From NCBI RefSeq assembly GCF_011769525.1, contig NZ_CP050441.1, forward strand, positions 1 to 64,000: 64,000 nucleotides of DNA. The letters are read 5' to 3'. The translations under genes were made by a program, and so were the position numbers. The notes under the pieces were generated by a model that was not told the origin of the DNA, did no database searches, and was given only the letters and a program-made list of their open reading frames with translations. Every line of letters starts with the position of its first letter. Positions within the stretch are counted from its first letter, which is position 1. Below are positions 1 to 8,054 of the stretch, in pieces. This stretch comes from Tolypothrix sp. PCC 7910. Lineage in GTDB: Bacteria > Cyanobacteriota > Cyanobacteriia > Cyanobacteriales > Nostocaceae.

Positions 1-318
1 AAAGCTCATTTAGAAGCAGCGATCGCACTTTCTGAGCAATACCACAAAGCAAAATATAGCATTTTCTGGCTAACTGCAAAGATGAGCATCAAACGCAGAG
101 TTAAACAACAATTGAACGAACTAGCTTTTGATACTTATTCACACATGATTGATTTAGCCATTTTACTAAATCAATATGCAGATAACAAAAATTCTGAGGG
201 CATACCACAGCCTAGACACTGGCAAGAATTAATCATTCATCTTCATTGCGCTTTTAATTGGATTGAAGAAGAACACCATCAGGAAATCAAGTTAAAACAA
301 TTAGCTCTACCTTTATAG
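1..318 (+). CDS. Hypothetical protein, 5' end outside the window
   Basis: The reading frame is open from base 1 and runs without a stop to the TAG at 316-318. An ATG at 82 would give 78 residues, but the 27 codons before it (which include a HIP1 octamer) read as plausible protein, so the true start is probably upstream of the window. The visible part is helical and charged with one His/Glu-rich stretch (EEEHHQE) near the C-terminus. I recognise no family. It is followed by two more small plus-strand genes. Confidence 0.55.
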   Translation, partial: KAHLEAAIALSEQYHKAKYSIFWLTAKMSIKRRVKQQLNELAFDTYSHMIDLAILLNQYADNKNSEGIPQPRHWQELIIHLHCAFNWIEEEHHQEIKLKQLALPL

Positions 319-351
319 CTTTACCACTCTGGGCGATCGCCTTTCTCCTCA

Positions 352-362
352 TCCTCTAAGAA
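352..362 (+). repeat. Dispersed 11-mer TCCTCTAAGAA (16 copies in window)
   Basis: Exact copies on the plus strand start at 352, 1969, 16845, 26084, 27201, 33954, 35065, 47637 and 50385. Exact reverse complements (TTCTTAGAGGA) start at 11533, 12473, 17187, 18993, 26129, 63350 and 63835. At least four lie inside coding sequence. Many of the intergenic ones stand a few bases after a HIP1 octamer. Confidence 0.85.
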
Positions 363-375
363 TTTTATTGCAAAC

Positions 376-597
376 ATGACTCACCCAAAAATAGTAAGAC
401 TACATTACAGACCAACAAACTCAATCACTTACGGAGTAGTCTATAAAGACGGAGTGATATTTACACGTAGAACAATTGAAGAAGCAAGAGAATGTGTAAA
501 AACAACCCCAATTGAGATGATTGAAGAATTAGCAGCACGTGAAAGCAGCAAAACTTTTCTAAATTCAGATTTTGAAGTATCGCCACCCTTAGATTAA
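376..597 (+). CDS. Small hypothetical protein, 73 aa
   Basis: ATG start and TAA stop, same strand as its neighbours. The sequence is soluble with mixed charge, with a short strand-rich N-terminal half (YGVVYKDGVIFTRR) and a helical C-terminal half. No domain is recognised. There is no clear Shine-Dalgarno sequence. The dispersed word TCCTCTAAGAA lies 14 bases upstream of the ATG. Function unknown. Confidence 0.5.
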   Translation: MTHPKIVRLHYRPTNSITYGVVYKDGVIFTRRTIEEARECVKTTPIEMIEELAARESSKTFLNSDFEVSPPLD

Positions 598-759
598 TTA
601 TTTCCAGATATGAGAGCGATATCTCTCATATTCTCCTTGCTTGCATGGCGTGTTCTTCACGTCATTTTTATGTGTAAAATTTATGTAAATTTTATCAATA
701 TAGCGAGACGACTTGCTATTATAAATATATAAACTCCTTAGAAAAAGGTATCCGGCCAA
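598..759. other. AT-rich intergenic leader before the 760 gene
   Basis: No convincing gene. A minus-strand frame across this stretch overlaps the next gene head-on and looks like chance. The segment is AT-rich and has TATAAA/TATTAT-like words at about 715-730 that could be a -10 element for the plus-strand gene. It ends with the 15-base word AAGGTATCCGGCCAA (745-759), which abuts the ATG and recurs at 1619-1633. Confidence 0.4.
745..759 (+). repeat. 15-base direct repeat, copy 1
   Basis: AAGGTATCCGGCCAA ends exactly at the ATG of the 760 gene. An identical copy lies at 1619-1633, after that gene and before the next. The pair brackets the 232-aa gene and the hairpin repeats behind it. The AAGG could also act as a weak ribosome binding site, 11 bases from the ATG. 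Confidence 0.6.
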
Positions 760-1458
760 ATGACACGCTTTTCTGCTAAGGCTCATACTCGCACTGATTA
801 TAATTATTCAGTATTTCACCAATCTTTACTGCATGAAGATAACAGGGAAGATTATGCACTTCGCCATATTTACAGCTTAGAGAATACAAAAGCATTACTA
901 ACAAAATGGGGATGGACACCAGAACAAATTAAAACTGGGATTGATTACGCAACTATTGATGTATATAGAAATGTAGTTTGGTTACACATCCCCAACAAAA
1001 TACTGCATCGTGGCCAACTAATTAAAATTCGTGGAATATCTAGATTTATTTCAAAAGCTGATTATATAGATGTATTAGTAACTCGCTCTTGGGCTAAAGC
1101 TGATCCTTATAAATTGCAACCTGGGGATAACTGGGATGATTTGATTACTCGTGGTAACACAGGTGATTTTTATGAAATTAAACTTTATCGCTACGAAGTA
1201 ACCTGCACTTGCCACGCCTATTCAGGATTAGAAAAAGCATTCTCGCAAGACTCAGTAGCAGCTAAACACCTAATGCTGCACGAAAAAGCTCAGGGACAAA
1301 TACCTGACAAACACATATTTGCTACTTGGAAGTACCTTGGCTGTGAGAATTTGCGCCAATACGAATACTGCTGGCTAGAACGTAAAGAAGCAGCCATAAA
1401 AGAATCATGGAAATTCGACCCTGAGCCTGAACAGGACACAGAGTTTTTAGACTGGTGA
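760..1458 (+). CDS. Hypothetical protein with a Cys-x-Cys-His motif, 232 aa
   Basis: ATG start directly after the 15-base repeat and TGA stop. The protein is soluble and rich in Trp, Tyr and Lys. At about residues 149-173 it has CTCHAYSG followed by AAKHLMLHE. This recalls the CxC...xH spacing of SWIM zinc-binding domains, but the usual third cysteine is missing, so I do not assign the domain. No membrane segment. It lies between small unknown genes and a recombination gene, so a role in plasmid or phage biology is possible but not shown. Confidence 0.6.
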   Translation: MTRFSAKAHTRTDYNYSVFHQSLLHEDNREDYALRHIYSLENTKALLTKWGWTPEQIKTGIDYATIDVYRNVVWLHIPNKILHRGQLIKIRGISRFISKADYIDVLVTRSWAKADPYKLQPGDNWDDLITRGNTGDFYEIKLYRYEVTCTCHAYSGLEKAFSQDSVAAKHLMLHEKAQGQIPDKHIFATWKYLGCENLRQYEYCWLERKEAAIKESWKFDPEPEQDTEFLDW

Positions 1459-1462
1459 GGTA

Positions 1463-1495
1463 GTGCGGTCTTAGGGGTTTTCCCCATGAGCAACT
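1463..1495. repeat. 33-base hairpin repeat, copy 1
   Basis: Begins GTGCGGTCTTAGGGGT and ends GAGCAACT, with an internal AGGGGTTTTCCCC hairpin. A second, slightly different copy is at 1552-1584. Similar small hairpin repeats are scattered in Nostoc genomes. It could act as a weak transcript end for the 760 gene. Confidence 0.6.
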
Positions 1496-1551
1496 GCTGA
1501 ACCCGTAAGGGTAGATTTTTCTGGCCGCCAGCCCACAGCCATTAGCGAAAA

Positions 1552-1584
1552 GTGCGGTCTTGGGGGTTTCCCCCAGGAGCAACT
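1552..1584. repeat. 33-base hairpin repeat, copy 2
   Basis: Same orientation as 1463-1495. The hairpin is perfect here (TGGGGG TTT CCCCCA), where copy 1 has base changes on both arms, so the fold is kept while the sequence drifts. The 56 bases between the copies hold a separate small inverted repeat (ACCCGTAAGGGT). Confidence 0.6.
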
Positions 1585-1618
1585 TTTCACTCTTAAGAGA
1601 GGGTCGCCTAGAAGTAAT

Positions 1619-1633
1619 AAGGTATCCGGCCAA
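1619..1633 (+). repeat. 15-base direct repeat, copy 2
   Basis: Identical to 745-759. Here it is followed by about 50 non-coding bases before the next ATG at 1685. Confidence 0.6.
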
Positions 1634-1684
1634 GGAATCTTACTAAGCTAGGCACTTTCATACTAGCACGGAGTAAACAGAAGC

Positions 1685-1912
1685 ATGAACAATAATGACT
1701 TACTTAATGCAGATTACCCAATTCCCGATCCAGCCTGGGATTACGCCCAAATTTGGCAACATACCCAACAAGCAGCAGCGCAGTTACAAAAGCTCTTGGC
1801 TTATATGGCTGAAATTGAGAATGCAACGCCTGAAACTGATGTAGAGATTAAATTGCAATTTGACACCATTGGCCAAAGCCTAAACACAGCACGTCGGCTG
1901 ATTGATTCATAA
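1685..1912 (+). CDS. Small hypothetical protein, 75 aa
   Basis: ATG start with a reasonable ribosome binding site (GGAG at about 1670). Acidic and helical: after a short N-terminal Pro/Trp stretch (YPIPDPAWDYAQIW) a long amphipathic helix rich in Gln and Ala follows, ending in a likely second helix. No family recognised. It precedes the ssDNA-annealing gene by 76 bases and may share its transcript. Confidence 0.5.
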   Translation: MNNNDLLNADYPIPDPAWDYAQIWQHTQQAAAQLQKLLAYMAEIENATPETDVEIKLQFDTIGQSLNTARRLIDS

Positions 1913-1988
1913 GTTTAATGCGATCGCCAACGCTTGAATGTTTGAGTGTTTAGGCATCGCTCAACTTTTCCTCTAAGAATTTGTCATC

Positions 1989-2714
1989 ATGAGCGAAATT
2001 ACACAACACAATACCAGTACGGCAGCGATCGCCAAGATTATCACTAATGGCGATTTGTCAGTTCTAACAGCTGTTGAGCGAGTTAAATACTATGTTCAGC
2101 TGTGCCAACATTTGGGACTAAACCCAATTACTAAACCTTTTGATTACATACAGGACAAAGGAAAGATTACTATTTATGTCAACCAGACTGGTGCTGCACA
2201 ACTTAGAAACTTGCACAATATCAACATTAAAATTACTAGCCGCGATACAGTTGACGGGATGTATATTGTAACGGCAGAGGCCAGAACGCCAGCCGGGAGA
2301 ATTGAAGAATCAACAGGGATTGTAAATGTTGATGGTCTAGACGCAAAAGCCAAAGCTAACGCCATGATGAGGGCTGAGACTAAGGCCAAACGTAGAGCTA
2401 CATTATCAATTTGTGGGCTGGGCTGGATGGCTGATGATGAATCAGGCCAAACCATGAAAGCCGAAGTTTACGATCCACCAATGGATATAGTTTTTAATGA
2501 GGCTGCGTCAGGTTTAATATCAGCAGGTAAAAATCCAGAAGTTTGGACTGATTGGAAAAGCCCGGAGGATGCGATCGCCTGGGCAAAGTCTCAGTTACCA
2601 GAAAAGTCTGACGAGGAATTGAGGCAGATACTTAACTCAACTCAAAGTGATCCACAAACAGGTAAGAAAGCTTATGCCTTTTATCAAAGGGTGCAAGCTA
2701 TGAATGAGTTTTAA
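1989..2714 (+). CDS. Phage-type ssDNA-annealing/recombination protein (RecT/Rad52-like group), 241 aa
   Basis: The core resembles phage-encoded annealing proteins: a GLNPITKPFDYI stretch near residue 45, then KITIYVNQTGAAQLR, a strand-rich middle, and the segment AKANAMMRAETKAKRRATLS followed by CGLGW at about residues 119-144. In this group the last segment is a conserved DNA-contact helix. Such proteins anneal complementary single strands in phage and plasmid recombination. The C-terminal 70 residues are variable. I assign it from remembered family pattern only; a distantly related phage protein of unknown function is the alternative. Start ATG 1989; a strong terminator follows. Confidence 0.6.
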   Translation: MSEITQHNTSTAAIAKIITNGDLSVLTAVERVKYYVQLCQHLGLNPITKPFDYIQDKGKITIYVNQTGAAQLRNLHNINIKITSRDTVDGMYIVTAEARTPAGRIEESTGIVNVDGLDAKAKANAMMRAETKAKRRATLSICGLGWMADDESGQTMKAEVYDPPMDIVFNEAASGLISAGKNPEVWTDWKSPEDAIAWAKSQLPEKSDEELRQILNSTQSDPQTGKKAYAFYQRVQAMNEF

Positions 2715-2734
2715 TTTGTCTTCAGTCAACTTGG

Positions 2735-2764
2735 GAGCGCCTACGGTACGCCTACGGCGATCGC
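2735..2764. repeat. Dispersed GC-rich palindromic repeat
   Basis: Contains GCCTACGG twice and ends in a HIP1 octamer. It is one of about ten related elements here built on GCGATGCCTGCGGC / GCTACGC words, typical of Nostoc intergenic DNA. Confidence 0.6.
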
Positions 2765-2770
2765 AGTAAA

Positions 2771-2813
2771 CAACAAAAAACCCTGGTTAAAAACTAGCCA
2801 GGGTTTTTTGTTG
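2771..2813 (+). terminator. Strong bidirectional rho-independent terminator
   Basis: A 16-bp perfect stem (arm CAACAAAAAACCCTGG and its complement) around an 11-base loop, with A-tract and T-tract built into the stem so that it can end transcripts from both sides. It closes the transcript of the annealing-protein gene. Confidence 0.9.
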
Positions 2814-3050
2814 ACCAACTGCGGCCAACCCAAACAAACTAAAAAAGCGACAAAAGATTAAACACTCACCATTGGCTGAGGATGCGTAGGCATAGCCCGT
2901 CGTAGACATCGCGCACTGCTGCATAATCAATTTCAGTTCTCTTGGGAAGTGGGCGATCGCTCCTTTGAACTAGTGTTAAAGTCACCGTTGCTTCAAATCG
3001 ATTCTTGTCAAATCCGGAATATCTCATAGGCAATCTGTATCAAAATTGAA
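2814..3050. other. Intergenic region before the pentapeptide/CHAT gene
   Basis: No gene seen. It holds one dispersed GC-rich repeat (2883-2912, GCGTAGGCATAGCC then GTAGACATCGC) and one HIP1 octamer at about 2953. The promoter of the 3051 gene presumably lies in the last 100 bases, but no clear -35/-10 pair stands out. Confidence 0.5.
2883..2912. repeat. Dispersed GC-rich palindromic repeat
   Basis: GCGTAGGCATAGCC-x-GTCGTAGACATCGC, an imperfect inverted repeat. It matches the elements at 34247 and 60913 in layout. Confidence 0.6.
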
Positions 3051-5423
3051 GTGCAAGCGTCTGATTACACAGTTATGCTTCAAAACTTCTCCGGTCAAAA
3101 CCTTCGTGGGCTCTCCTTCAAAGGTCAAAACCTTGAGGGTGCAAACTTTAGTTATGCAGATATTCGGGGGGCAGATTTTAGTGGTGCTAATCTAAGAGGA
3201 GCAAACTTCAGTAATGCTACTGCTGGACTGCAAAAGCGTTGGGCTATTTTTTTACTCTGTGTTTCGTGGTTACTGGCCGGAGTTTCAGGGTTTATTTCAG
3301 GGTATATAGTTTGGTTAATCTTAGATATTGTTCAGGGAAAAAATCAAGTAAAACTCTATTATGGTTTTGTCTCATTAATTGTACTCATAGTCTTTTGGAT
3401 TACTACTATCCGTCGAAATATAATAGCAGGTTTGGTAGTTGGAACTATCTTTACAGTTATTGCGATCAACCTTGGTTTCGCCTTTACTTTGGACATTAAC
3501 AGCATTATCCCTTTCGCGGCAGGACTTACCGGAGCAGCCGCAGGATTCATCGGTGTTAGCGTTGCTGTTGCTCAAAGCATCGCTGTTGCAGGAGATTTTG
3601 CTGTCGTCGCCGCCGGATTTTTCGCCTTTGCAGCAAGTGTCGCTATAGACTTCCTTGAAAAGTTTCCACCTCCTGAAAAGTTTATATATTCTGGATTGTT
3701 ACTTAGCTTTTACATTGCTTGGCCTGCTGTAAAAAGAAATAAAAGTGATGTTTGGCTCTGCTCATTTGCCACTTATTTTGCAGCGAGTGGTGGTACAAGT
3801 TTTCGCAACGCCGATTTAACCGATACTAATTTCAGCGGAGCGACACTCAAAAGTACAGACTTTAGAAAAGCTAATCTGACTCGCACTTGTTTCCATAAAA
3901 CTAAAAAACTTGACCGTGTTCATCCTGGAACAACTTACCTAGAAAAAGCACAAGTGCGTCAATTGCTAGTTACAAGGCAAGGACAGGATAAAAACTTTGA
4001 CCGTCAAGACTTGCGAGGAGTCAATTTTCAAGGAGCCAATTTGGTTGATGCAAGCTTTATTGGTACAGATTTAAGTCAAGCTAACTTACAAGACGCAGAT
4101 TTATCCAGAGCAAAATTAATCCAAACACAACTAGACGGAACTGATTTCACAGGTGCTACTCTCACTGGAGCCTACATTGAAGATTGGGGCATTACCACCG
4201 ATACTAAATTTGATGGGGTGAGGTGTGAATATGTTTATATGCGACTTCCCACAAAAGAAAATCCTGACCCCCTCCGCAAACCAGATAACCACAAGGAGGT
4301 GTTTGCAGATGGGGAGTTTGGCGATTTTATCAAACCAATTTTCGACACCCTGGACTTGTACCACAACCAAGGTGTTGACCCAAGGGCGATCGCAATTTCC
4401 TTTAAGCAGTTAGCAGAGAATTACCCAGATGCTGAACTTGAAATTGTGGCAATGGAGAAACGGGGACAGGATAAGTTTTTACTTCGTGCTAAAACCGCAG
4501 CGACGGCTGACAAGTCCCAACTGAGTGCAGAATATTTTGGCACTTACAATCAGATAAAAAGTTTGCCTGAGCGAGAAATTAAATTACTTTTAGCAGAAAA
4601 AGATAATCAAATCCGCAGATTAGAGAATATGGTAATGACGGCGCTAGAGCGTCCTAGTTTTTATGCCCAAAATTATAATAACCAAGGAGATACTATGCCA
4701 CAAGGTTCTAAAAAAGAATCTAATTTCAATTTACAAAATGCTCAATTTGGTGGCGGTCTTGTCAATGCCGATACAGTAAATGCTGAACAAATCGGCGGTA
4801 ACATTACCAATTATGGTCAACAACAACAGCACAAGGAAGCACAAACAGAAACTAACAATTCTGCGGTCAAAACAATTTTAATTCTGGCTGCCAATCCTAA
4901 GAACACCTCACAATTGCGATTAGATGAAGAGATACGAGAAATAGACGCTGGATTACAACGAGCCAAAAAACGGGAACTATTCGACCTCAAGCAACGCTGG
5001 GCTGTGCGCGTTCAAGACGTTTATCAAGCACTGTTAGACTTCAAGCCTCAAATCGTCCATTTTAGTGGTCATGGTTCAGGGGATGATGGTTTAGCCCTGG
5101 AGGATGAAGCGGGAAATTTGAAATTAGTGGATACTGTTGCCCTGGCTAAACTGTTTGACTTATTCTCCACCACAATTGAATGTATTGTTCTCAACGCTTG
5201 TTACTCGCAAGTGCAAGCAAGTGCGATCGCTCAACATATCCCTTATGTTATTGGCATGAATAAAGCGATTGGTGATAAAGCAGCAGTCAAATTTGCCACA
5301 GGCTTTTACAATGCACTCGGTGCTGGAGAAGGAGTTGAATTTGCTTATAAACTTGGGTGTAACGTTATTCAATTAGACGGAATTCCAGAACATTTAACTC
5401 CCGTACTCATCAAAAAACAGTGA
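3051..5423 (+). CDS. Pentapeptide-repeat membrane protein with C-terminal CHAT (caspase-like) protease domain, 790 aa
   Basis: Residues about 10-56 are pentapeptide repeats (A[N/D]LxG type). Residues 63-240 hold several membrane segments. More pentapeptide repeats follow at about 250-285 and 318-385, then a helical linker. At 558-588 lies a Gly/Asn-rich motif (NAQFGGGLVNADTVNAEQ, then IGGNI), and a CHAT peptidase domain runs from about 606 to 785. The catalytic pair is visible: His674 in HFSGHG and Cys717 in LNACYS. CHAT proteases are caspase relatives that act as cell-death or defence effectors. The start is GTG at 3051; an ATG at 3075 is an alternative. The next gene encodes a NACHT NTPase with the same motif at its N-terminus, which suggests a sensor/effector pair. 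An internal start at 4695 could release the CHAT part alone. Confidence 0.85.
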   Translation: MQASDYTVMLQNFSGQNLRGLSFKGQNLEGANFSYADIRGADFSGANLRGANFSNATAGLQKRWAIFLLCVSWLLAGVSGFISGYIVWLILDIVQGKNQVKLYYGFVSLIVLIVFWITTIRRNIIAGLVVGTIFTVIAINLGFAFTLDINSIIPFAAGLTGAAAGFIGVSVAVAQSIAVAGDFAVVAAGFFAFAASVAIDFLEKFPPPEKFIYSGLLLSFYIAWPAVKRNKSDVWLCSFATYFAASGGTSFRNADLTDTNFSGATLKSTDFRKANLTRTCFHKTKKLDRVHPGTTYLEKAQVRQLLVTRQGQDKNFDRQDLRGVNFQGANLVDASFIGTDLSQANLQDADLSRAKLIQTQLDGTDFTGATLTGAYIEDWGITTDTKFDGVRCEYVYMRLPTKENPDPLRKPDNHKEVFADGEFGDFIKPIFDTLDLYHNQGVDPRAIAISFKQLAENYPDAELEIVAMEKRGQDKFLLRAKTAATADKSQLSAEYFGTYNQIKSLPEREIKLLLAEKDNQIRRLENMVMTALERPSFYAQNYNNQGDTMPQGSKKESNFNLQNAQFGGGLVNADTVNAEQIGGNITNYGQQQQHKEAQTETNNSAVKTILILAANPKNTSQLRLDEEIREIDAGLQRAKKRELFDLKQRWAVRVQDVYQALLDFKPQIVHFSGHGSGDDGLALEDEAGNLKLVDTVALAKLFDLFSTTIECIVLNACYSQVQASAIAQHIPYVIGMNKAIGDKAAVKFATGFYNALGAGEGVEFAYKLGCNVIQLDGIPEHLTPVLIKKQ
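4684..4697 (+). promoter_or_regulatory. Possible internal ribosome binding site and ATG for a free CHAT effector
   Basis: AAGGAG at 4684-4689 stands 5 bases before an in-frame ATG at 4695 inside the CHAT gene. Initiation here would give a 242-residue protein that starts MPQGSKKE, carries the Gly/Asn-rich motif, and then the whole protease domain. The NACHT protein downstream begins MPESEDQKE followed by the same motif, so the two N-termini would match. The caveat is that the residues encoded here (NQGDTM) may simply be conserved protein sequence that happens to spell a Shine-Dalgarno. Confidence 0.35.
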
Positions 5424-5468
5424 TTTGCTTTCTTACATCCAGACCACCAATAACATCAAAATTAACCT

Positions 5469-7424
5469 ATGCCAGAGTCAGAAGACCAGAAAGAAGTTTC
5501 CAATACTGACTTACGCAACTCTCAATTTGGGGGTGGGTTAATTAATGCTGAGACAGTGAATGCTCAGAGAATAGGCGGTGATATTTGGAATGTTTTCTTT
5601 GGGCAGCAGACAACCCCAATAGGCAACTCGGCTCGACCTAAGAATGAACGGATACTATTAGCCGCAGTCAAGGAAGAAGTGACAGCACGATTAAAGCAAT
5701 CTCTACACAATGCTGTGCTGATTAATTTGGGGAAGGAGTCACAACCTCAGCAGGTGAAGCGACCTTGGGATGCAGAGATAAAAATTGGCTTAAAGCCTGC
5801 TGAACCTCTCCCAGATACCACAACAATTTTGCAAGTTTTTGAATCGGAAGAAATTGCAGGTAAACTGTTAGTTTTAGGTGCGCCAGGGTCAGGAAAGACC
5901 ACCACACAATTAGAACTGGCTCAAGCTTTAATTAGCCGTGCAGAAGAACATCCTGAATATCCCGTTCCAGTTTTATTTAACTTATCTTCTTGGAAAGATG
6001 ACCGCCAATCTTTAGCGGATTGGTTAGTGACAGAACTTAAATCTAAATATGGTGTCTCAACTAAGCTTGGTCAAGAGTGGGTAGACAATCACCAATTACT
6101 ACCATTGCTTGATGGTCTGGATGAACTTGATCCACAACGTCAAGAACTTTGTGTATTAGCAATTAATCAGTTTTTAACAGGCGAAACTAGACCGCTTTAT
6201 TTAGTTGTCTGTAGTCGGAGTGAAGAATATAGTAACTACGCTACACAATTGCAACTTAACGGTGCTATTTACTTACAGCCTTTAACTAACAGTCAAATTT
6301 GTGATTATTTAACTTCTATAAATTATATAGAACTATGGTCAACTATCAGTAGCGACTTAGACCTGCTAGAGTTAGTTAAAACTCCCTTACTACTCAGTAT
6401 TACTGTTCTAGCCTCTCAAGGCATATCCGTTGAAAAATGGCAGCATTTGAACTCTACAGCCGACCGGATTCAGTATTTGCTAGATGCTTATGTAGAGCGG
6501 ATGCTGACACGGGATATTAATAGTAGAGCGTTTTTAAAGAACAAGCCTCCTGACGCTAAACAAACTCTAATATGGCTTGTTTGGTTAGCTAAACAAACGC
6601 AAAGAGAATCTAAAACGGAGTTTTTAATTGAGGAAATCCAGCCTAAATACCTAAAGAGAAAATCTGAAAAATTCAGTTACTATTTTCTTTATACTTTAAG
6701 CTTCTTCTCGATTTTCTGGCTTAGTCTTGCCTTAATTGTGCATGATATTTTGACTATTGTTTTATCTCTAATTTTTGTGCTATTTCTGGGGGTGATTACT
6801 GGTCTAATTTCAGGGTTAGTCTTAGGCATGGAACCTAAATCAATAATTTTAGTGGAAAAACTCACTCTTTTTCCAATCAATGTAGATATTTTACTATTTT
6901 CAGTATTTGCAACTATGTTGCCTTGGATGATTTTATCACTCTCATTAAAGATACCTTTAGGAAGTTTTGGGTTGACTTTAGTAATAATTGTTGGTCTATT
7001 TTATGGTTCTCTTTCTAAAGAGCCTGACCGAGCTATAGAGAATAAAAAAGTTCCGAATCAAGGCATTTGGAAGTCTGCATTTAATGCTATTTTTTTAGGG
7101 TTTATTGCAATAGTATTTTATGGATTGATTTATGTATTCACACATGACGAGATTTGGTGGCTAATTTTAGAGCCAGTATGGAGACTAGTGTTAGGACTAA
7201 TATTGGTGCTGACATGGGGTCTATTTTATGGTGGTGATACCTGTATTCAACACTTTGCCCTTCGCCTTACCCTCTACTTCAACGGTTACATCCCCTGGAA
7301 CTACGCCCGCTTCCTCAATTACTGCACTGAGCGATTATTCCTTCAACGTGTTGGTGGGCGTTACCGCTTCATCCACAAACTGTTGCAAGACCACTTAGCG
7401 CAAATGGAGTTCAGGCGAGATTAG
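5469..7424 (+). CDS. NACHT-type STAND NTPase with C-terminal membrane domain, 651 aa
   Basis: Residues 13-39 carry the motif shared with the CHAT protein (NSQFGGGLINAETVNAQR, then IGGDI). The NTPase has Walker A GAPGSGKT at 137-144 and Walker B LLPLLDGLDEL at 210-220, the NACHT form of STAND ATPases. From about residue 400 to 600 there are around seven or eight membrane segments instead of the usual soluble ligand-binding repeats. The C-terminus (NYCTERLFLQRVGGRYRFIH) is typical of cyanobacterial NACHT proteins. It lies 45 bases after the CHAT gene on the same strand. NACHT proteins sense a trigger and oligomerise; here the N-terminal motif could recruit the CHAT protease. The trigger is unknown. 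Confidence 0.85.
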   Translation: MPESEDQKEVSNTDLRNSQFGGGLINAETVNAQRIGGDIWNVFFGQQTTPIGNSARPKNERILLAAVKEEVTARLKQSLHNAVLINLGKESQPQQVKRPWDAEIKIGLKPAEPLPDTTTILQVFESEEIAGKLLVLGAPGSGKTTTQLELAQALISRAEEHPEYPVPVLFNLSSWKDDRQSLADWLVTELKSKYGVSTKLGQEWVDNHQLLPLLDGLDELDPQRQELCVLAINQFLTGETRPLYLVVCSRSEEYSNYATQLQLNGAIYLQPLTNSQICDYLTSINYIELWSTISSDLDLLELVKTPLLLSITVLASQGISVEKWQHLNSTADRIQYLLDAYVERMLTRDINSRAFLKNKPPDAKQTLIWLVWLAKQTQRESKTEFLIEEIQPKYLKRKSEKFSYYFLYTLSFFSIFWLSLALIVHDILTIVLSLIFVLFLGVITGLISGLVLGMEPKSIILVEKLTLFPINVDILLFSVFATMLPWMILSLSLKIPLGSFGLTLVIIVGLFYGSLSKEPDRAIENKKVPNQGIWKSAFNAIFLGFIAIVFYGLIYVFTHDEIWWLILEPVWRLVLGLILVLTWGLFYGGDTCIQHFALRLTLYFNGYIPWNYARFLNYCTERLFLQRVGGRYRFIHKLLQDHLAQMEFRRD

Positions 7425-7451
7425 CGAGTAATTTGGTTTTGTAAGCAGATT

Positions 7452-8054
7452 TTAACGATACTGCTGCCGATAATCCCAAGGACGTTGGTAATTACCAGTC
7501 CACACACCCAAGCGCTTAGATTGGGCGATCGCTTCTGCCCTTTCAAAAACTTCACGATTAGGACAGTTTGAGTATTTTTTGTAAAAATAGGCCATTCCGC
7601 TAGTTAACTGTTCTTCATTGAGCGACTTTTCCCTGTCCTTCACCGACGTAAAAACTTCACCCACTTTGCGCCCATACCTATCTGTATCAATCACACTCAC
7701 CATTACCTCACCGTCTGCTTCGTCAACTAGTCGCTGAAGATTTTTCTTTGATTCTTGACCTAATGTTTGCCCTGGTGCTTTACCGTGAGGAATTTCCGGT
7801 GCATCGATGCAGCCAAGCCTAACCTTCATTTCCTGACCATCAGTTTGCCTCACAGTGATGGTGTCACCGTCGCTGACCTTGGTCACCATCCACTTTTCAG
7901 ACAGTGGCATTGAACGGGGTGATGTGGAGTCCGCCGCCGCTTCTACAAATGATTTAGTTTTGGGGGACAGTAGAGCAGCACCAATAAGAGCAGCGACAGA
8001 GGCAAGTAATAAAGCTGGGCTGAGGATTTTTTTCACATTAATAACTATCTTCAC
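7452..8054 (-). CDS. Exported staphylococcal-nuclease-like (thermonuclease) protein, 200 aa
   Basis: SNase-fold nuclease: VSDGDTITV, then VRLGCIDAPE (catalytic Arg), PGQTLGQES (catalytic Glu) and DRYGRKVGEVF (second catalytic Arg). These match the Arg-Glu-Arg set of the family, which hydrolyses DNA and RNA with Ca2+. An N-terminal hydrophobic helix (LSPALLLASVAALIGAALL) indicates export or membrane anchoring. The start at 8054 is GTG; another GTG six codons on, giving MKKILSPA, is equally good as a signal-peptide start. It is convergent with the NACHT gene, 27 bases apart. Confidence 0.85.
   Translation of the reverse strand: MKIVINVKKILSPALLLASVAALIGAALLSPKTKSFVEAAADSTSPRSMPLSEKWMVTKVSDGDTITVRQTDGQEMKVRLGCIDAPEIPHGKAPGQTLGQESKKNLQRLVDEADGEVMVSVIDTDRYGRKVGEVFTSVKDREKSLNEEQLTSGMAYFYKKYSNCPNREVFERAEAIAQSKRLGVWTGNYQRPWDYRQQYR

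Noticed and set aside
598-786. Minus-strand frame of 62 aa
   Set aside because: It overlaps the start of the 760 gene, has no ribosome site, and reads like translated AT-rich leader.
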